A stretch of 64,000 nt of DNA from Pedobacter suwonensis (lineage in GTDB: Bacteria > Bacteroidota > Bacteroidia > Sphingobacteriales > Sphingobacteriaceae): positions 62,001 to 126,000 of the forward strand of contig NZ_FOJM01000005.1 in assembly GCF_900111825.1 (NCBI RefSeq). Direction: 5' to 3'. The stretch's first letter is position 1; each line of letters starts with the position of its first letter. The notes below the pieces were generated by a model. The model was not told the DNA's origin. It saw only the letters and a list, made by a program, of their open reading frames with translations, and made no database searches. Shown one piece after another: positions 15,354 through 24,277 of the stretch. The translations under genes were made by a program, and so were the position numbers.

Positions 15354-16307
15354 ATGGATATATCAATTGTAGTACCCTTGTTTAATGAAGATGAATCCTT
15401 GCCGGAATTAACGGCCTGGATTGATAAAGTGATGATAACCAATAATTTCAGCTATGAAATTATACTTGTTGATGATGGTAGCACCGATAGATCCTGGGCT
15501 GTAATTGAAGATTTGAGACTTCAAAACCCTGCCATAAAAGGCATTAAATTTAGGCGTAATTACGGTAAATCTGCCGCTTTAAATGTCGGTTTCGAAGCTA
15601 CGCAGGGTGATGTGGTGATTACCATGGATGCAGACCTGCAGGATAGTCCGGACGAAATACCGGAGTTGTACCGACGTATTAAAGAAGAGAAACTGGACCT
15701 GATTTCAGGCTGGAAAAAGAAACGCTACGATCCGATTACGAAAACCATTCCCACGAAACTCTTTAACGCGGCTACCCGTAAAATGAGCGGTATCGAACTA
15801 AACGATTTTAACTGTGGCTTAAAGGCTTATCGGAGTGATGTAATCAAAACCATCGAAGTTTATGGTGAAATGCACCGTTATATCCCCGTTATTGCCAAAT
15901 GGGCCGGCTTTGGTAAAATAGCTGAGCAGGTGGTAGAACACCGTGCACGTAAATATGGCACAACCAAATTTGGTTTCAGCAGGTTTATCAATGGCTTTTT
16001 AGATTTACTTTCTATTTTCTTTGTGGGTAAATTCGGCAAGCGCCCAATGCACTTTTTTGGGTCGTTGGGAGTTTTAAGTTTTCTTATTGGTACTTTTATG
16101 GCACTATGGATGATCGGTGAAAAACTCTATCACCTTGCCGCACATATTCCTTACAAAAGAGAAATTACTGACCAACCGTTATTTTATATTGCGTTGGTTG
16201 CTATTATTGTAGGCTCGCAAATGTTCTTGACAGGTTTTGTGGCCGAACTGGTAACCCGTAACGCACCAGAAAGAAACCAGTATTTGATAGAAAAGGAATT
16301 AAGGTAG
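15354..16307 (+). CDS. Family 2 glycosyltransferase, DPM1/GtrB-like
   Basis: Transfers a sugar from a nucleotide donor, probably to a polyprenyl phosphate. The GT-A domain starts at residue 1 (ISIVVPLFNEDESLPEL), holds VDDGSTD, the metal-binding DADLQDSPDEIPEL and the NCGLKAY motif. The C-terminal third has two membrane helices (near residues 232-255 and 270-290), as in GtrB/DPM1 relatives. Length 317 aa is typical. It is usually adjacent to DUF4199; here the kinase module separates them. A second, different GT2 follows 73 bp downstream on the same strand. Confidence 0.87.
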   Translation: MDISIVVPLFNEDESLPELTAWIDKVMITNNFSYEIILVDDGSTDRSWAVIEDLRLQNPAIKGIKFRRNYGKSAALNVGFEATQGDVVITMDADLQDSPDEIPELYRRIKEEKLDLISGWKKKRYDPITKTIPTKLFNAATRKMSGIELNDFNCGLKAYRSDVIKTIEVYGEMHRYIPVIAKWAGFGKIAEQVVEHRARKYGTTKFGFSRFINGFLDLLSIFFVGKFGKRPMHFFGSLGVLSFLIGTFMALWMIGEKLYHLAAHIPYKREITDQPLFYIALVAIIVGSQMFLTGFVAELVTRNAPERNQYLIEKELR

Positions 16308-16380
16308 AAGGTTAGAAGGCGGAAGGTTTTATCCGCTCAAACCCTCAACCTTTAAACCCTCAAGCTTCAACCTCCAAAAA

Positions 16381-17343
16381 ATGTTTTTCTCCATTATCAT
16401 CCCCCTTTACAATCGTCCGCAGGAAATTGACGAACTTTTATACACTTTAACTAAACAGACTTATTTACAGTTTGAGGTTTTGGTTATTGAGGATGGCTCT
16501 AAAAACGATGCGAAGGAAATCGTTGCTTCTTATGCAGATCGACTGGATGTTAAATACTATTTCAAGGAGAATGCGGGACAGGGTTTTGCCCGTAATTTTG
16601 GCTTTGAAAGAGCTAAAGGCGATTACTTTGTTATTTTCGACTCTGACATTCTGGTTCCGGCCAATTACTTAGAGATTGTTAAAAATTATCTGTACGAACA
16701 TCATTTAGACGCCTATGGTGGTCCTGATGCAGCGCATGACAGTTTTACACCTGTACAGAAAGCAATCAGTTACGCCATGACATCGCCTTTCACCACAGGC
16801 GGCATCCGTGGAAACAAACAGCATGTAGGGCAGTTCCATCCCCGCAGTTTTAACATGGGCGTTTCCCGTCAGGCCTGGGAAAAAGTAGGCGGGTTTATTT
16901 TAACGCGTTTAGGCGAAGATATTGAATACAGTATCCGCATACATGAGAACGGTTTTAAGATTGGTTTGATTCCCGATGCAAAGGTTTATCATAAGCGCCG
17001 CACCAGCTTTAGCCAGTTTTATAAACAACTGCATTTTTTTGGCAGGGCCAGGATTAATATATATAAACATTTTCCAAAAGAGTTAAAGCTCGTTCATTTT
17101 TTTCCTGCCTTTTTTACATTGGGCTTTGGTTTCACTATTTTGTGTAACTTTATATATCCTCCATTGGCATATGTTTGTAACTTCTTCTTATTGATTTACT
17201 TTATGTTGATATTTTTTTATTCATGGTCTGTAAATAAATCGTTAAAAGTTGCATTTTTGAGCATTGTATCCTCATTTATCCAATTAACTGCTTATGGTTT
17301 AGGGTTTATACAGGATTTATTTAAACGTGTGGTATTCAAATAA
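16381..17343 (+). CDS. Family 2 glycosyltransferase with C-terminal membrane helices
   Basis: GT-A glycosyltransferase of 320 aa: FSIIIPLYNRPQEIDELL at the start, VIEDGSKND, the metal motif FDSDILVP, and a catalytic region GEDIEYSIRI. Three hydrophobic segments end the protein (about 240-262, 264-285, 295-310), so it is anchored in the inner membrane. It probably extends a surface glycan or glycolipid. It ends 1 bp before the next gene, suggesting co-transcription. The acceptor cannot be inferred. Confidence 0.82.
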   Translation: MFFSIIIPLYNRPQEIDELLYTLTKQTYLQFEVLVIEDGSKNDAKEIVASYADRLDVKYYFKENAGQGFARNFGFERAKGDYFVIFDSDILVPANYLEIVKNYLYEHHLDAYGGPDAAHDSFTPVQKAISYAMTSPFTTGGIRGNKQHVGQFHPRSFNMGVSRQAWEKVGGFILTRLGEDIEYSIRIHENGFKIGLIPDAKVYHKRRTSFSQFYKQLHFFGRARINIYKHFPKELKLVHFFPAFFTLGFGFTILCNFIYPPLAYVCNFFLLIYFMLIFFYSWSVNKSLKVAFLSIVSSFIQLTAYGLGFIQDLFKRVVFK

Positions 17344-17344
17344 C

Positions 17345-18133
17345 ATGATCAATTATTTAAAAGAAAGTACTTTTGCCGTTAATGATGTGATGCAAAAAGC
17401 CTGGGGCATCACCAGAAAACACTATTTCTCAATTGCTACATTATGTTTTTTGATGTTTATTACCGCCAGTGCATCAAGTTTAATGGCCTTTTTTATTAAA
17501 GATGTGAGCAAAGCTTTAAGCGTGATCATGGTGATCATTTTCGTTCTGCTTTATTTTACCATAAATCTCTCATTGTTTAAGTACATCTTTCATTTAATGG
17601 ATGATGAGGAAAACGATGTGAAGATTGTTGATACACTCCCAACCAGACAGCAGATTATCAGGTTTCTGATCGCTACCCTTTATTTTGTAGGCTGTATCCT
17701 TGGTGTTTATCTTGTTGTCATTCTGGTCGCTTTTCCATTTATTTATACCGGGATTAATTTATCGATCGTTAAAAATGTAGCCATCTCGGTAGGGATTATT
17801 GCCATTTTCATCACCTGGTTAAGGATTTCATTTTTTCCGTTTTTTATTATCGATAAAGGTGCAACACCATTTGATTCTATCAAATTAAGTTTGGCTACCA
17901 CCAAAGGAAATTTCACTAAGATATTATTGCTATTGGTTGTTTTGGGTGGTGGATATTTAATTTACCTGTTATTAAATTACCTGCAATGGCCTTTAATTGC
18001 CTTTATTGTAAATATTTTAAGTTCATTCATTATTGTTCCACTATCAAGTGTGGCCTTAACCGTTGCATACCGTAAAATTTCAAGCGAGTATAAAGGTGAT
18101 CAGCATCCTGATATTTTACATAATATAGTTTAA
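17345..18133 (+). CDS. Multi-helix membrane protein, unknown function
   Basis: 262 aa from ATG 17345 (MINYLKESTFAVNDVMQKAWG); the start is placed here because an upstream in-frame ATG overlaps the GT2 gene. About six hydrophobic segments are visible, with a short polar N-terminus, and FFIIDKGATPFDSIKLSLATTKG between helices. The pattern of a loop with a DSIKxS helix recurs in DUF975/DUF4013-like families of uncharacterised membrane proteins. It follows the GT2 gene by 1 bp, so a link to glycan or lipid export is possible but unproved. Confidence 0.65.
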   Translation: MINYLKESTFAVNDVMQKAWGITRKHYFSIATLCFLMFITASASSLMAFFIKDVSKALSVIMVIIFVLLYFTINLSLFKYIFHLMDDEENDVKIVDTLPTRQQIIRFLIATLYFVGCILGVYLVVILVAFPFIYTGINLSIVKNVAISVGIIAIFITWLRISFFPFFIIDKGATPFDSIKLSLATTKGNFTKILLLLVVLGGGYLIYLLLNYLQWPLIAFIVNILSSFIIVPLSSVALTVAYRKISSEYKGDQHPDILHNIV

Positions 18134-18157
18134 CCCCCAACCCCTGAAGGGGGGTAA
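18134..18157. repeat. C/G-rich short hairpin repeat
   Basis: CCCCCAACCCCTGAAGGGGGG is a short self-complementary element just after the membrane protein stop. Elements of this type are scattered through Bacteroidota intergenic DNA. It may end or stabilise the upstream transcript. Confidence 0.5.
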
Positions 18158-18171
18158 ATCAGATTAAATTT

Positions 18172-19719
18172 ATGGAAAGAGAACGGAACGGTAGAAAGGA
18201 AAAGTCTTCTTCAGGAGGCTGGGGATTAAAAGCAGCGTTAAGTAAACCCTTTGCGGCATTTGCAGTCTGGCAGATCAACAAATGGAAATATAATGCCGTT
18301 AATGCTCAAAATGATATATTAAAGCGGCTGGTTAAAGCCGCCGAAAATACAGCTTTCGGGAAAGATCATCATTTTAATGATATTAAAACCTATGCTGACT
18401 TTAAAAAACATGTGCCGATTCATGATTATGAAGGTTTAAAGCCTTATGTGGACCGTGTTGTGGCCGGAGAGGCTGATGTGCTTTGGAAAGGAAAACCGCT
18501 TTATTTTGCTAAAACATCAGGTACTACATCAGGTGTCAAATATATCCCGCTTTCTAAAGAATCGATGCCTGAGCATATCAAAGCTGCGCGAAATGCCATT
18601 TTAACTTATATCAACGAAACGGGCAAGGCTGATTTTGTAAACGGAAAGATGATCTTTTTACAGGGGAGTCCGGTGTTGAATGTAAAAAATGGAATTAATG
18701 TAGGTCGTTTATCTGGCATTGTGGCCCACCACGTACCAGCTTATCTGCAAAAGAACCGGTTGCCTTCTTATGAAACCAATATCATTGAAGATTGGGAACA
18801 AAAGGTAGATGCCATTGTGGAGGAAACCATCAATGAAAACATGACTTTGATTTCAGGCATTCCGCCCTGGGTACAGATGTATTTCGATAAGCTTTCAGAA
18901 AAATCCGGAGGAAAGAGAATTGCCGAAATATTCAGGAATTTCAGTCTCTTTATTTACGGTGGTGTAAATTTTGAACCTTACCGGGCAAAAATTGAGCAGA
19001 GTATCGGTAGGAAAATTGATGCCATCGAAACCTATCCGGCTTCTGAAGGATTCATCGCTTATCAGGATTCGCAGAAAGACAAAGGTTTATTGTTATTGAC
19101 TGATGCTGGTATTTTTTACGAATTTGTACCCACTGATGAATATTATAATGATCATCCAACACGGTTATCGCTTGGTGAAGTTGAACTGGATACCAATTAT
19201 GCATTAATTTTAAATACCAATGCAGGATTATGGGGTTACAGTATTGGTGACACCGTTAAGTTTGTTTCTAAAAACCCTTACAAAATTGTGGTAGCAGGGC
19301 GGATTAAACATTTTATTTCTGCTTTTGGCGAACATGTAATAGGAGAAGAGGTAGAACAGGCCATTTTAAGCGTAGCGAATGAAGAGCAGGTAGAAATTAC
19401 AGAATTTACAGTAGCGCCACAGGTTAATCCGGAAGCAGGGCAATTGCCTTATCACGAATGGTTTGTGGAATTTTCAACTGTACCAAAAGATCTGGCTTCC
19501 TTTAGCAAAAAGGTGGATGAGGCTTTGCAAAAGAAAAATATTTATTACTTTGACCTCATTGAAGGAAATATATTGCAGCCGTTGATTATACGTACTTTGC
19601 AAAAAGATGCCTTTGTAAACTATATGAAAAGTGAGGGAAAATTAGGCGGGCAAAATAAAGTACCGCGGTTGAGTAATGACAGGAAGTTGGCGGAAGGGCT
19701 GGAGCGGTATATTGTTTAA
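18172..19719 (+). CDS. GH3-family acyl-adenylate-forming protein
   Basis: Bacterial homologue of the plant GH3 auxin-conjugating enzymes, members of the adenylate-forming superfamily: activates a carboxylate with ATP and passes it to an amine. Evidence: ATP-binding loop FAKTSGTTSGVKYIPL at residues about 115-130, YPASEGFIAYQ, and LGLGEVE-like strand (RLSLGEVELDTNYALIL) with WGYSIGDTVKF (third adenylation motif). Length 515 aa is usual. Start ATG 18172. The natural substrates of the Bacteroidota members are unknown. It is monocistronic, followed by a repeat-rich gap. Confidence 0.85.
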   Translation: MERERNGRKEKSSSGGWGLKAALSKPFAAFAVWQINKWKYNAVNAQNDILKRLVKAAENTAFGKDHHFNDIKTYADFKKHVPIHDYEGLKPYVDRVVAGEADVLWKGKPLYFAKTSGTTSGVKYIPLSKESMPEHIKAARNAILTYINETGKADFVNGKMIFLQGSPVLNVKNGINVGRLSGIVAHHVPAYLQKNRLPSYETNIIEDWEQKVDAIVEETINENMTLISGIPPWVQMYFDKLSEKSGGKRIAEIFRNFSLFIYGGVNFEPYRAKIEQSIGRKIDAIETYPASEGFIAYQDSQKDKGLLLLTDAGIFYEFVPTDEYYNDHPTRLSLGEVELDTNYALILNTNAGLWGYSIGDTVKFVSKNPYKIVVAGRIKHFISAFGEHVIGEEVEQAILSVANEEQVEITEFTVAPQVNPEAGQLPYHEWFVEFSTVPKDLASFSKKVDEALQKKNIYYFDLIEGNILQPLIIRTLQKDAFVNYMKSEGKLGGQNKVPRLSNDRKLAEGLERYIV

Positions 19720-20071
19720 AGAATTCATCATTGCGAGGAGGAATGACGAAGCAATCTTTTTTGTAATAATAGCTTACGATAGATTGTCATTTCGAATCCA
19801 ATGCAACGCAGTGGAGAACCCGAAGGCTCAGCGAAGCCAAATCTGTTTACACGGATTTAAAATTTCAGTTCGTGCCTTCACGAAACGAAACTATAATGGT
19901 TTGTGAGGATACAAACTATGGCAGAATAAAATAAAGCTTAATTGATTTAAGCAAAACGGTATTAAATAATTGAAAAGAATAACTGATCGCCACCGCTCGT
20001 GCCCTCACGAAACGAAACTTTAATGGTTGGTGAGGACACGAACCATGGCGACTGTAACTATATAAAACGAT
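19720..20071. repeat. Repeat-rich gap: dispersed repeat copy B and two large hairpin repeats
   Basis: No gene is seen. 19790-19846 holds a copy of the dispersed repeat (AACGCAGTGGAGAACC, CTCAGCGAAGCCAAATCT). Two related ~57-bp hairpins follow: 19868-19924 and 19989-20050. The second is large: CGCCA...CTCGTGCCCTCAC pairs with GTGAGGACACGAAC...TGGCG. The two share CTCACGAAACGAAACT (first copy has TTCACG) and AATGGTTNGTGAGGA. Confidence 0.7.
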
Positions 20072-21232
20072 TTGAAAAGAATAACCATATTAGGTTCTAC
20101 AGGGAGCATAGGTACACAAGCTTTGGAAGTGGTCAGGGATCATCCTGGAGTTTTTAAAGTAGCGGTGTTATCAGCACTGAAGAATTCTTTATTACTCATT
20201 CAGCAAGCAAAGGAATTTAAGCCTGCAGTTGTTGTAATTTGTGATGAAAGCAAATACAACGAAGTTAAAGAGGCTTTGCATGGCCTTAATATAAAAGTTT
20301 TGGCAGGCGAAGCCGCCTTGTCCGAAGTTGCGGCTTATCCGGATAGCGATGTTGTGCTTACGGCGTTAATGGGGTCGGTAGGGCTTAAACCTACTATTGC
20401 AGCTATAACAGCGGGAAAAAATATCGCGCTTGCAAATAAAGAAACCCTGGTGGTCGCAGGCGAACTGATTACCCAACTCGCAGCTCAACACCATGTTAAA
20501 ATTTTACCGGTTGATTCGGAACATTCGGCCATATTTCAATGTTTGGTGGGGGAGGAACAAAATGAAATTGAGAAGATTTATTTAACCGCATCCGGAGGGC
20601 CATTTTTAGGTAAAACAAAGGGTTTTTTATCAACTGTAAAAAAAGAGCAGGCCTTAAAACATCCCAACTGGGTAATGGGTGCAAAAATTACCATCGATTC
20701 TGCCTCGTTAATGAACAAAGGTTTGGAGGTAATTGAAGCTAAATGGCTGTTTAATCTCGAGGTAGATCAAGTTGATGTAATTGTTCATCCTCAGTCAATT
20801 ATTCACTCCATCGTTCAGTTTACCGATGGTTCTATGAAAGCCCAGATGGGCGTTCCTGATATGAAACTGCCGATCCAGTACGCATTAAATTATCCCGATA
20901 GGCTAAAAAACAATTTTAAGCGTTTTAATTTCTTAGATTATCCGACTTTCAGCTTTGAAAAGGCAGATATGGAAACATTCAGGAATCTGAACCTGGCATT
21001 TGCTTCCTTAAAAAAGGGAGGGAACATGCCCTGTATTTTAAATGCGGCGAACGAAATTGTGGTCGCGGCATTTTTGGAAGATAAAATCGGTTTCCTCCAG
21101 ATGAGTGATGTAATTGAACAGTGTATGGAAGAAATCGGTTTTATAGAGAAACCACAATTGAACGATTTTTTAGAAACTGACAAACATAGCCGTATCTTAG
21201 CCGGCAGATTAGTAACAAAAAGTAAAGTTTAA
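20072..21232 (+). CDS. dxr: 1-deoxy-D-xylulose 5-phosphate reductoisomerase
   Basis: Second enzyme of the non-mevalonate isoprenoid pathway: rearranges and reduces DXP to 2-C-methylerythritol 4-phosphate with NADPH. The NADPH loop GSTGSIGTQALEVV is at residues 7-20; the metal and substrate blocks PVDSEHSAIFQCL, ASGGPF and SASLMNKGLEVIEA are intact; the C-terminal helical domain is complete. Length 386 aa is standard. Start is TTG at 20072 (MKRITILGSTGS); no ATG lies nearby. A large palindromic repeat ends about 20 bp before the start and could shape the mRNA leader. rseP follows by 29 bp, a common pairing. Confidence 0.95.
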   Translation: MKRITILGSTGSIGTQALEVVRDHPGVFKVAVLSALKNSLLLIQQAKEFKPAVVVICDESKYNEVKEALHGLNIKVLAGEAALSEVAAYPDSDVVLTALMGSVGLKPTIAAITAGKNIALANKETLVVAGELITQLAAQHHVKILPVDSEHSAIFQCLVGEEQNEIEKIYLTASGGPFLGKTKGFLSTVKKEQALKHPNWVMGAKITIDSASLMNKGLEVIEAKWLFNLEVDQVDVIVHPQSIIHSIVQFTDGSMKAQMGVPDMKLPIQYALNYPDRLKNNFKRFNFLDYPTFSFEKADMETFRNLNLAFASLKKGGNMPCILNAANEIVVAAFLEDKIGFLQMSDVIEQCMEEIGFIEKPQLNDFLETDKHSRILAGRLVTKSKV

Positions 21233-21261
21233 CATCTAACATAAAAATTTTATAAGCGAAT

Positions 21262-22650
21262 ATGAACGGATTGATTATGGCGGGGCAACTGCTGCTTGGA
21301 TTGTCTTTATTGGTAATATTACACGAATTAGGACATTTCTTGGCAGCCAGAGCATTTGGTATTAAAGTAGAAAAGTTTTATTTATTTTTTGATGCATGGG
21401 GTTTTAAACTTTTCAGTTTCAAAAAAGGTGATGTTGAATATGGGGTGGGGTGGTTGCCACTTGGCGGATATGTGAAGATTGCGGGGATGATTGATGAGAG
21501 TATGGATACCGAACAGATGGCGCAGCCTGCACAACCTTGGGAGTTTCGTTCTAAACCAGCCTGGCAGCGTTTAATCGTAATGCTTGGGGGGATTATCGTA
21601 AACGTAATTGTAGGTATTTTTATCTTTTGGATGCTTACGTTCAACATCGGGCAAAATTATACGGTCAACAGCAAACTCAATGATGGTATTTCTGTAGGCA
21701 CAATTGGTAAGGAAATCGGTCTGAAAAACGGAGATAAGATTTTAGCCATCAATGGCAATAAACTCATACGCTTTGAAGACGCGATATCAAGCAAAGTATT
21801 GTTTGATGGGGCACAATTAACTATTTTAAGAGATAATAAAACCCTTTATATCTCCGTGCCGGATACCATTCTAAATAAAATATCTAAAAATGATAAAGAA
21901 AATTTTATCTCTCCAAGGTATACCATGGAGCGTGTGGAAAAGGTAAGTGCACCTGATGAGAAAGCAGATAAGCCATCATTTTTTGATAATTTATTTGGAA
22001 AAAAATTCGAGAAACCTGTATATCCGGCATATACTGCTGGTATTAAACCAGGTGATAGTATTTTAGCTGTGAATGGAAAACCAATCACTTTTTTCGATCA
22101 GTTTAAAGAAGAAGTTTCTGCGAATAAGTTAAAACCCATTACGGTTAAAGCCTTGCGTAAAGGAAAAGAAATCACTTTCAATCTTAAAGTAAGTAAAGAG
22201 GGTACAATCGGAATTATTCCTAACCTGAAAATGCCTGAAACTGCACATGTAGATTTTGGCTTTATAGAATCGCTTCCTGTAGGCGCTAACATGGCCTGGA
22301 GTACATTTGTAGACAATGCTAAAGGTATCGGAAAAATGATTACCGGTAAGCTAAGTGCACGTAACATCAGCAGCCCGATCGGTATTGCAAAGGTTTATGG
22401 CAGCACTTTCGACTGGGTTAAATTCTGGACGCTGACAGGATTGATCTCTATGGCTTTGGCATTTATGAATTTGCTGCCTATCCCAGGCTTAGATGGTGGG
22501 CATGTGGTGTTTCTTTTGATCGAGATGGTACAGCGTAAGCCTGTAAGCGAAAAGGTGCTTGAAAGGGCTCAGATTGTGGGTTTTGTTATCCTGATCTGTT
22601 TAATGGTATTTGCCTTTGGTAATGATATTTTAAAATCTTTCGGTAAGTAA
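21262..22650 (+). CDS. rseP: Site-2 intramembrane protease RseP
   Basis: Zinc protease that cuts within membrane segments of anti-sigma factors and signal peptides. Seen: HELGH (zinc site) in the first membrane helix at residues about 21-25, a second helix (IVNVIVGIFIFWML), two PDZ-like regions (about 125-200 and 235-305, with IKPGDSILAVNGKPI), and the last helices with NLLPIPGLDGGH, the third zinc ligand. Length 462 aa is normal. It is 29 bp downstream of dxr and ends in a strong terminator. ECF/anti-sigma pairs, as found at 28907-30743, are typical clients of such proteases. Confidence 0.94.
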   Translation: MNGLIMAGQLLLGLSLLVILHELGHFLAARAFGIKVEKFYLFFDAWGFKLFSFKKGDVEYGVGWLPLGGYVKIAGMIDESMDTEQMAQPAQPWEFRSKPAWQRLIVMLGGIIVNVIVGIFIFWMLTFNIGQNYTVNSKLNDGISVGTIGKEIGLKNGDKILAINGNKLIRFEDAISSKVLFDGAQLTILRDNKTLYISVPDTILNKISKNDKENFISPRYTMERVEKVSAPDEKADKPSFFDNLFGKKFEKPVYPAYTAGIKPGDSILAVNGKPITFFDQFKEEVSANKLKPITVKALRKGKEITFNLKVSKEGTIGIIPNLKMPETAHVDFGFIESLPVGANMAWSTFVDNAKGIGKMITGKLSARNISSPIGIAKVYGSTFDWVKFWTLTGLISMALAFMNLLPIPGLDGGHVVFLLIEMVQRKPVSEKVLERAQIVGFVILICLMVFAFGNDILKSFGK

Positions 22651-22668
22651 AAGCAAATTGATATTATT

Positions 22669-22717
22669 GCCGCAGATGAGCAGGTCTTTTAGCTGCTCTG
22701 TACATCTGCGGCTTTTT
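22669..22717 (+). terminator. Terminator after rseP
   Basis: GCCGCAGATG (22669-22678) pairs perfectly with CATCTGCGGC (22703-22712), followed by five T. An inner GAGCAG/CTGCTC stem strengthens it. It separates dxr-rseP from hscB. Confidence 0.85.
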
Positions 22718-22733
22718 AATTTTAACATACATC

Positions 22734-23267
22734 ATGAGTGTAGCAGCATCAGATATTAATTATTTCGATTTCTACGAATTACCAATTCAATTTTATCCGG
22801 ATCAAACTATAGTAAAAGCTAAGTTTTATGCTTTGAGCAAACAGTTTCATCCTGATTTTTATGCCAATGAAAGCGAAGAAAAGCAGCAGGAAGTACTGGA
22901 ATTATCTACATTGAATAATAAGGCTTACCAAACGCTAAGCAATGCTAAGAAACGCTTAAAATACGTATTGGAATTGAAGGGTATCGTAGCAGCTGATGAA
23001 TCCTATCAACTGCCGCAATCTTTTCTAATGGAAATGATGGATATTAATGAGGCTTTAATGGATTTGGAATTTGAGCCAGATGCAGAAAAGCGCACACAGG
23101 TAAAACTTGATGTTGAGACGATAGGAAAAGATTTAACTAATGAGCTCCAGGAGCTGACGAGGCAGTTCGACAGCAATCCAAAGGAAGCTGATGCGCTGTT
23201 GCCTGCTATAAAGGATAATTTTTATCGTCAAAAGTATATCGACCGGATTAGGGAGAAATTGGCTTAA
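22734..23267 (+). CDS. hscB: Fe-S co-chaperone HscB-like J-domain protein
   Basis: Delivers the Fe-S scaffold IscU to the chaperone HscA/DnaK. The N-terminal J-domain (residues about 8-75) starts NYFDFYELPIQFYPD and has the HPD motif as QFHPDFY; a helical C-terminal domain follows with LPQSFLMEMMDINEAL, the region that contacts the scaffold protein. Length 177 aa is typical of HscB. It stands alone after the rseP terminator. No other isc gene is in the window. Confidence 0.9.
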   Translation: MSVAASDINYFDFYELPIQFYPDQTIVKAKFYALSKQFHPDFYANESEEKQQEVLELSTLNNKAYQTLSNAKKRLKYVLELKGIVAADESYQLPQSFLMEMMDINEALMDLEFEPDAEKRTQVKLDVETIGKDLTNELQELTRQFDSNPKEADALLPAIKDNFYRQKYIDRIREKLA

Positions 23268-23280
23268 CAGATGAGTAAAA

Positions 23281-23590
23281 AGTCCGGGGTCTGGGGTCCG
23301 GAGTCCGAAGATATGTTGTAATAGCCAGATGACTGGCTCAGTGTTCTCTGCGCCTTCACTTAATGTGCTCGGTGGTAAAAGATGAGATTGGTCTGAAAGT
23401 CCGGGGTCCGGGGTCGGAAGTCCGAAGATATGTTGTAATAACCAGATGACGGACTCAGTGTTCTCTGTGCCATCACTTAATGTACTTGGTGGTAAAAGAC
23501 GGGGGGTGGTCTGAGAAGTCCAGGGTCTGGGGTGCGATTTCCGAAGATTTGGTGTAATAACCGGAAAATGCGCTCGGTGTTTTTGCTTTA
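23281..23590. repeat. Tandem repeat of about 118 bp, 2.6 copies
   Basis: Units begin AGTCCGGGGTCTGGGGTCC at 23281, AGTCCGGGGTCCGGGGTC at 23398 and AGTCCAGGGTCTGGGG at 23517, so the period is 117-119 bp. Each unit carries the G/C-rich head, then GAAGATATGTTGTAATA, then CTCAGTGTTCTCTG and CACTTAATGT. The third unit is diverged and stops near 23590. No protein-coding role; open frames across it are made by the repeat. Confidence 0.85.
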
Positions 23591-23758
23591 ACTCTTTGAT
23601 TGTTGTGGTTATATACAATTGATACGCAACCGAGTTTCGGAAAGGTGATTGTCTAAACCCTAAACCTTCTACCTCATAAAACACTTTATTGTAAAATCAT
23701 TTTTTACTTTTTGTTAGACAAAAGCTTTGTTTTATTTTCGGAACAAACAATCAGATCA

Positions 23759-24070
23759 ATGAACAGTTCCCTTTCTATTTTTCGTAAAGTAGCCGTAGCA
23801 GAAGGAATATCATACCTGCTTCTATTATTTGTAGCCATGCCTTTAAAATACTTTGCTAACCTTCCCTTATATGTTAAGTATACCGGATGGGTTCACGGCT
23901 TGTTATTCGTATTATATGCAGCTACATTGGTTTTGGCCTGGCAGGAGCAAAAATGGAAGTTTGGTAAAGCAACCCTGATTTTTTTGGCTTCCTTGCTGCC
24001 GTTTGCCCCGTTTATTGTAGATCGCAAGCTGAAAGACGAACGGCCGGAAAATGTAAATAGCATAAAGTAA
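23759..24070 (+). CDS. DUF3817-type small membrane protein
   Basis: 103-aa inner-membrane protein with the DUF3817 layout: a helix containing VAVAEGISYLLLLFVAMPLKYF, then YVKYTGWVHGLLFVLYAATLVLAW, then a third helix and a short basic tail. ATG 23759 (MNSSLSIFRKV) is used since the family starts here; an upstream start at 23711 would add an unrelated polar segment. Function unknown. It is monocistronic and ends 80 bp before tRNA-Leu. Confidence 0.8.
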   Translation: MNSSLSIFRKVAVAEGISYLLLLFVAMPLKYFANLPLYVKYTGWVHGLLFVLYAATLVLAWQEQKWKFGKATLIFLASLLPFAPFIVDRKLKDERPENVNSIK

Positions 24071-24098
24071 AATAGTTATAGATTAATTGAAAATATTT

Positions 24099-24129
24099 TT
24101 TGGATTTTAACTTTCAATTTCTACATTTG
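24099..24129 (+). promoter_or_regulatory. Promoter of tRNA-Leu
   Basis: TTTG (24099-24102), 19-nt spacer, TACATTTG (24122-24129): a good Bacteroidota promoter ending 20 bp before the tRNA 5' end. Confidence 0.7.
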
Positions 24130-24149
24130 CAACCCCGTCCAACACGAAT

Positions 24150-24232
24150 GCCCGGATGGCGGAATTGGTAGACGCGCTGGTCTCAAACACCTGTGGGAAA
24201 CCGTGCCGGTTCGACTCCGGCTCCGGGTACCA
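24150..24232 (+). tRNA. tRNA-Leu (anticodon CAA)
   Basis: 83 nt including an encoded CCA. The acceptor stem GCCCGGA pairs with TCCGGGT (first pair G-U); TGGCGGAATTGGTAGACGC is the class II D-arm; the anticodon loop CTCAAAC gives CAA, reading UUG. A short variable arm CTGTGGGAAACCGTG and a standard T-arm GCCGGTTCGACTCCGGC follow. Confidence 0.93.
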
Positions 24233-24233
24233 A

Positions 24234-24277
24234 GCCGGAAAGAGAGTTTTTCGAAACATTCTTTCCGGTTTTTTTAT
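24234..24277 (+). terminator. Terminator after tRNA-Leu
   Basis: CCGGAAAGA (24235-24243) pairs with TCTTTCCGG (24260-24268), followed by a run of T. It ends the tRNA transcript. Confidence 0.85.

Noticed and set aside
19676..19906. 76-aa plus-strand open frame
   Set aside because: Spans the GH3 end and the dispersed repeat; no protein features.
23281..23590. CRISPR array
   Set aside because: Units are about 118 bp, with diverged whole units and no short constant repeats alternating with unique spacers.
23133..23684. Minus-strand 183-aa open frame
   Set aside because: It is produced by the 118-bp tandem repeat and overlaps the end of hscB; the protein is itself a repeat of the DNA unit with no family features.
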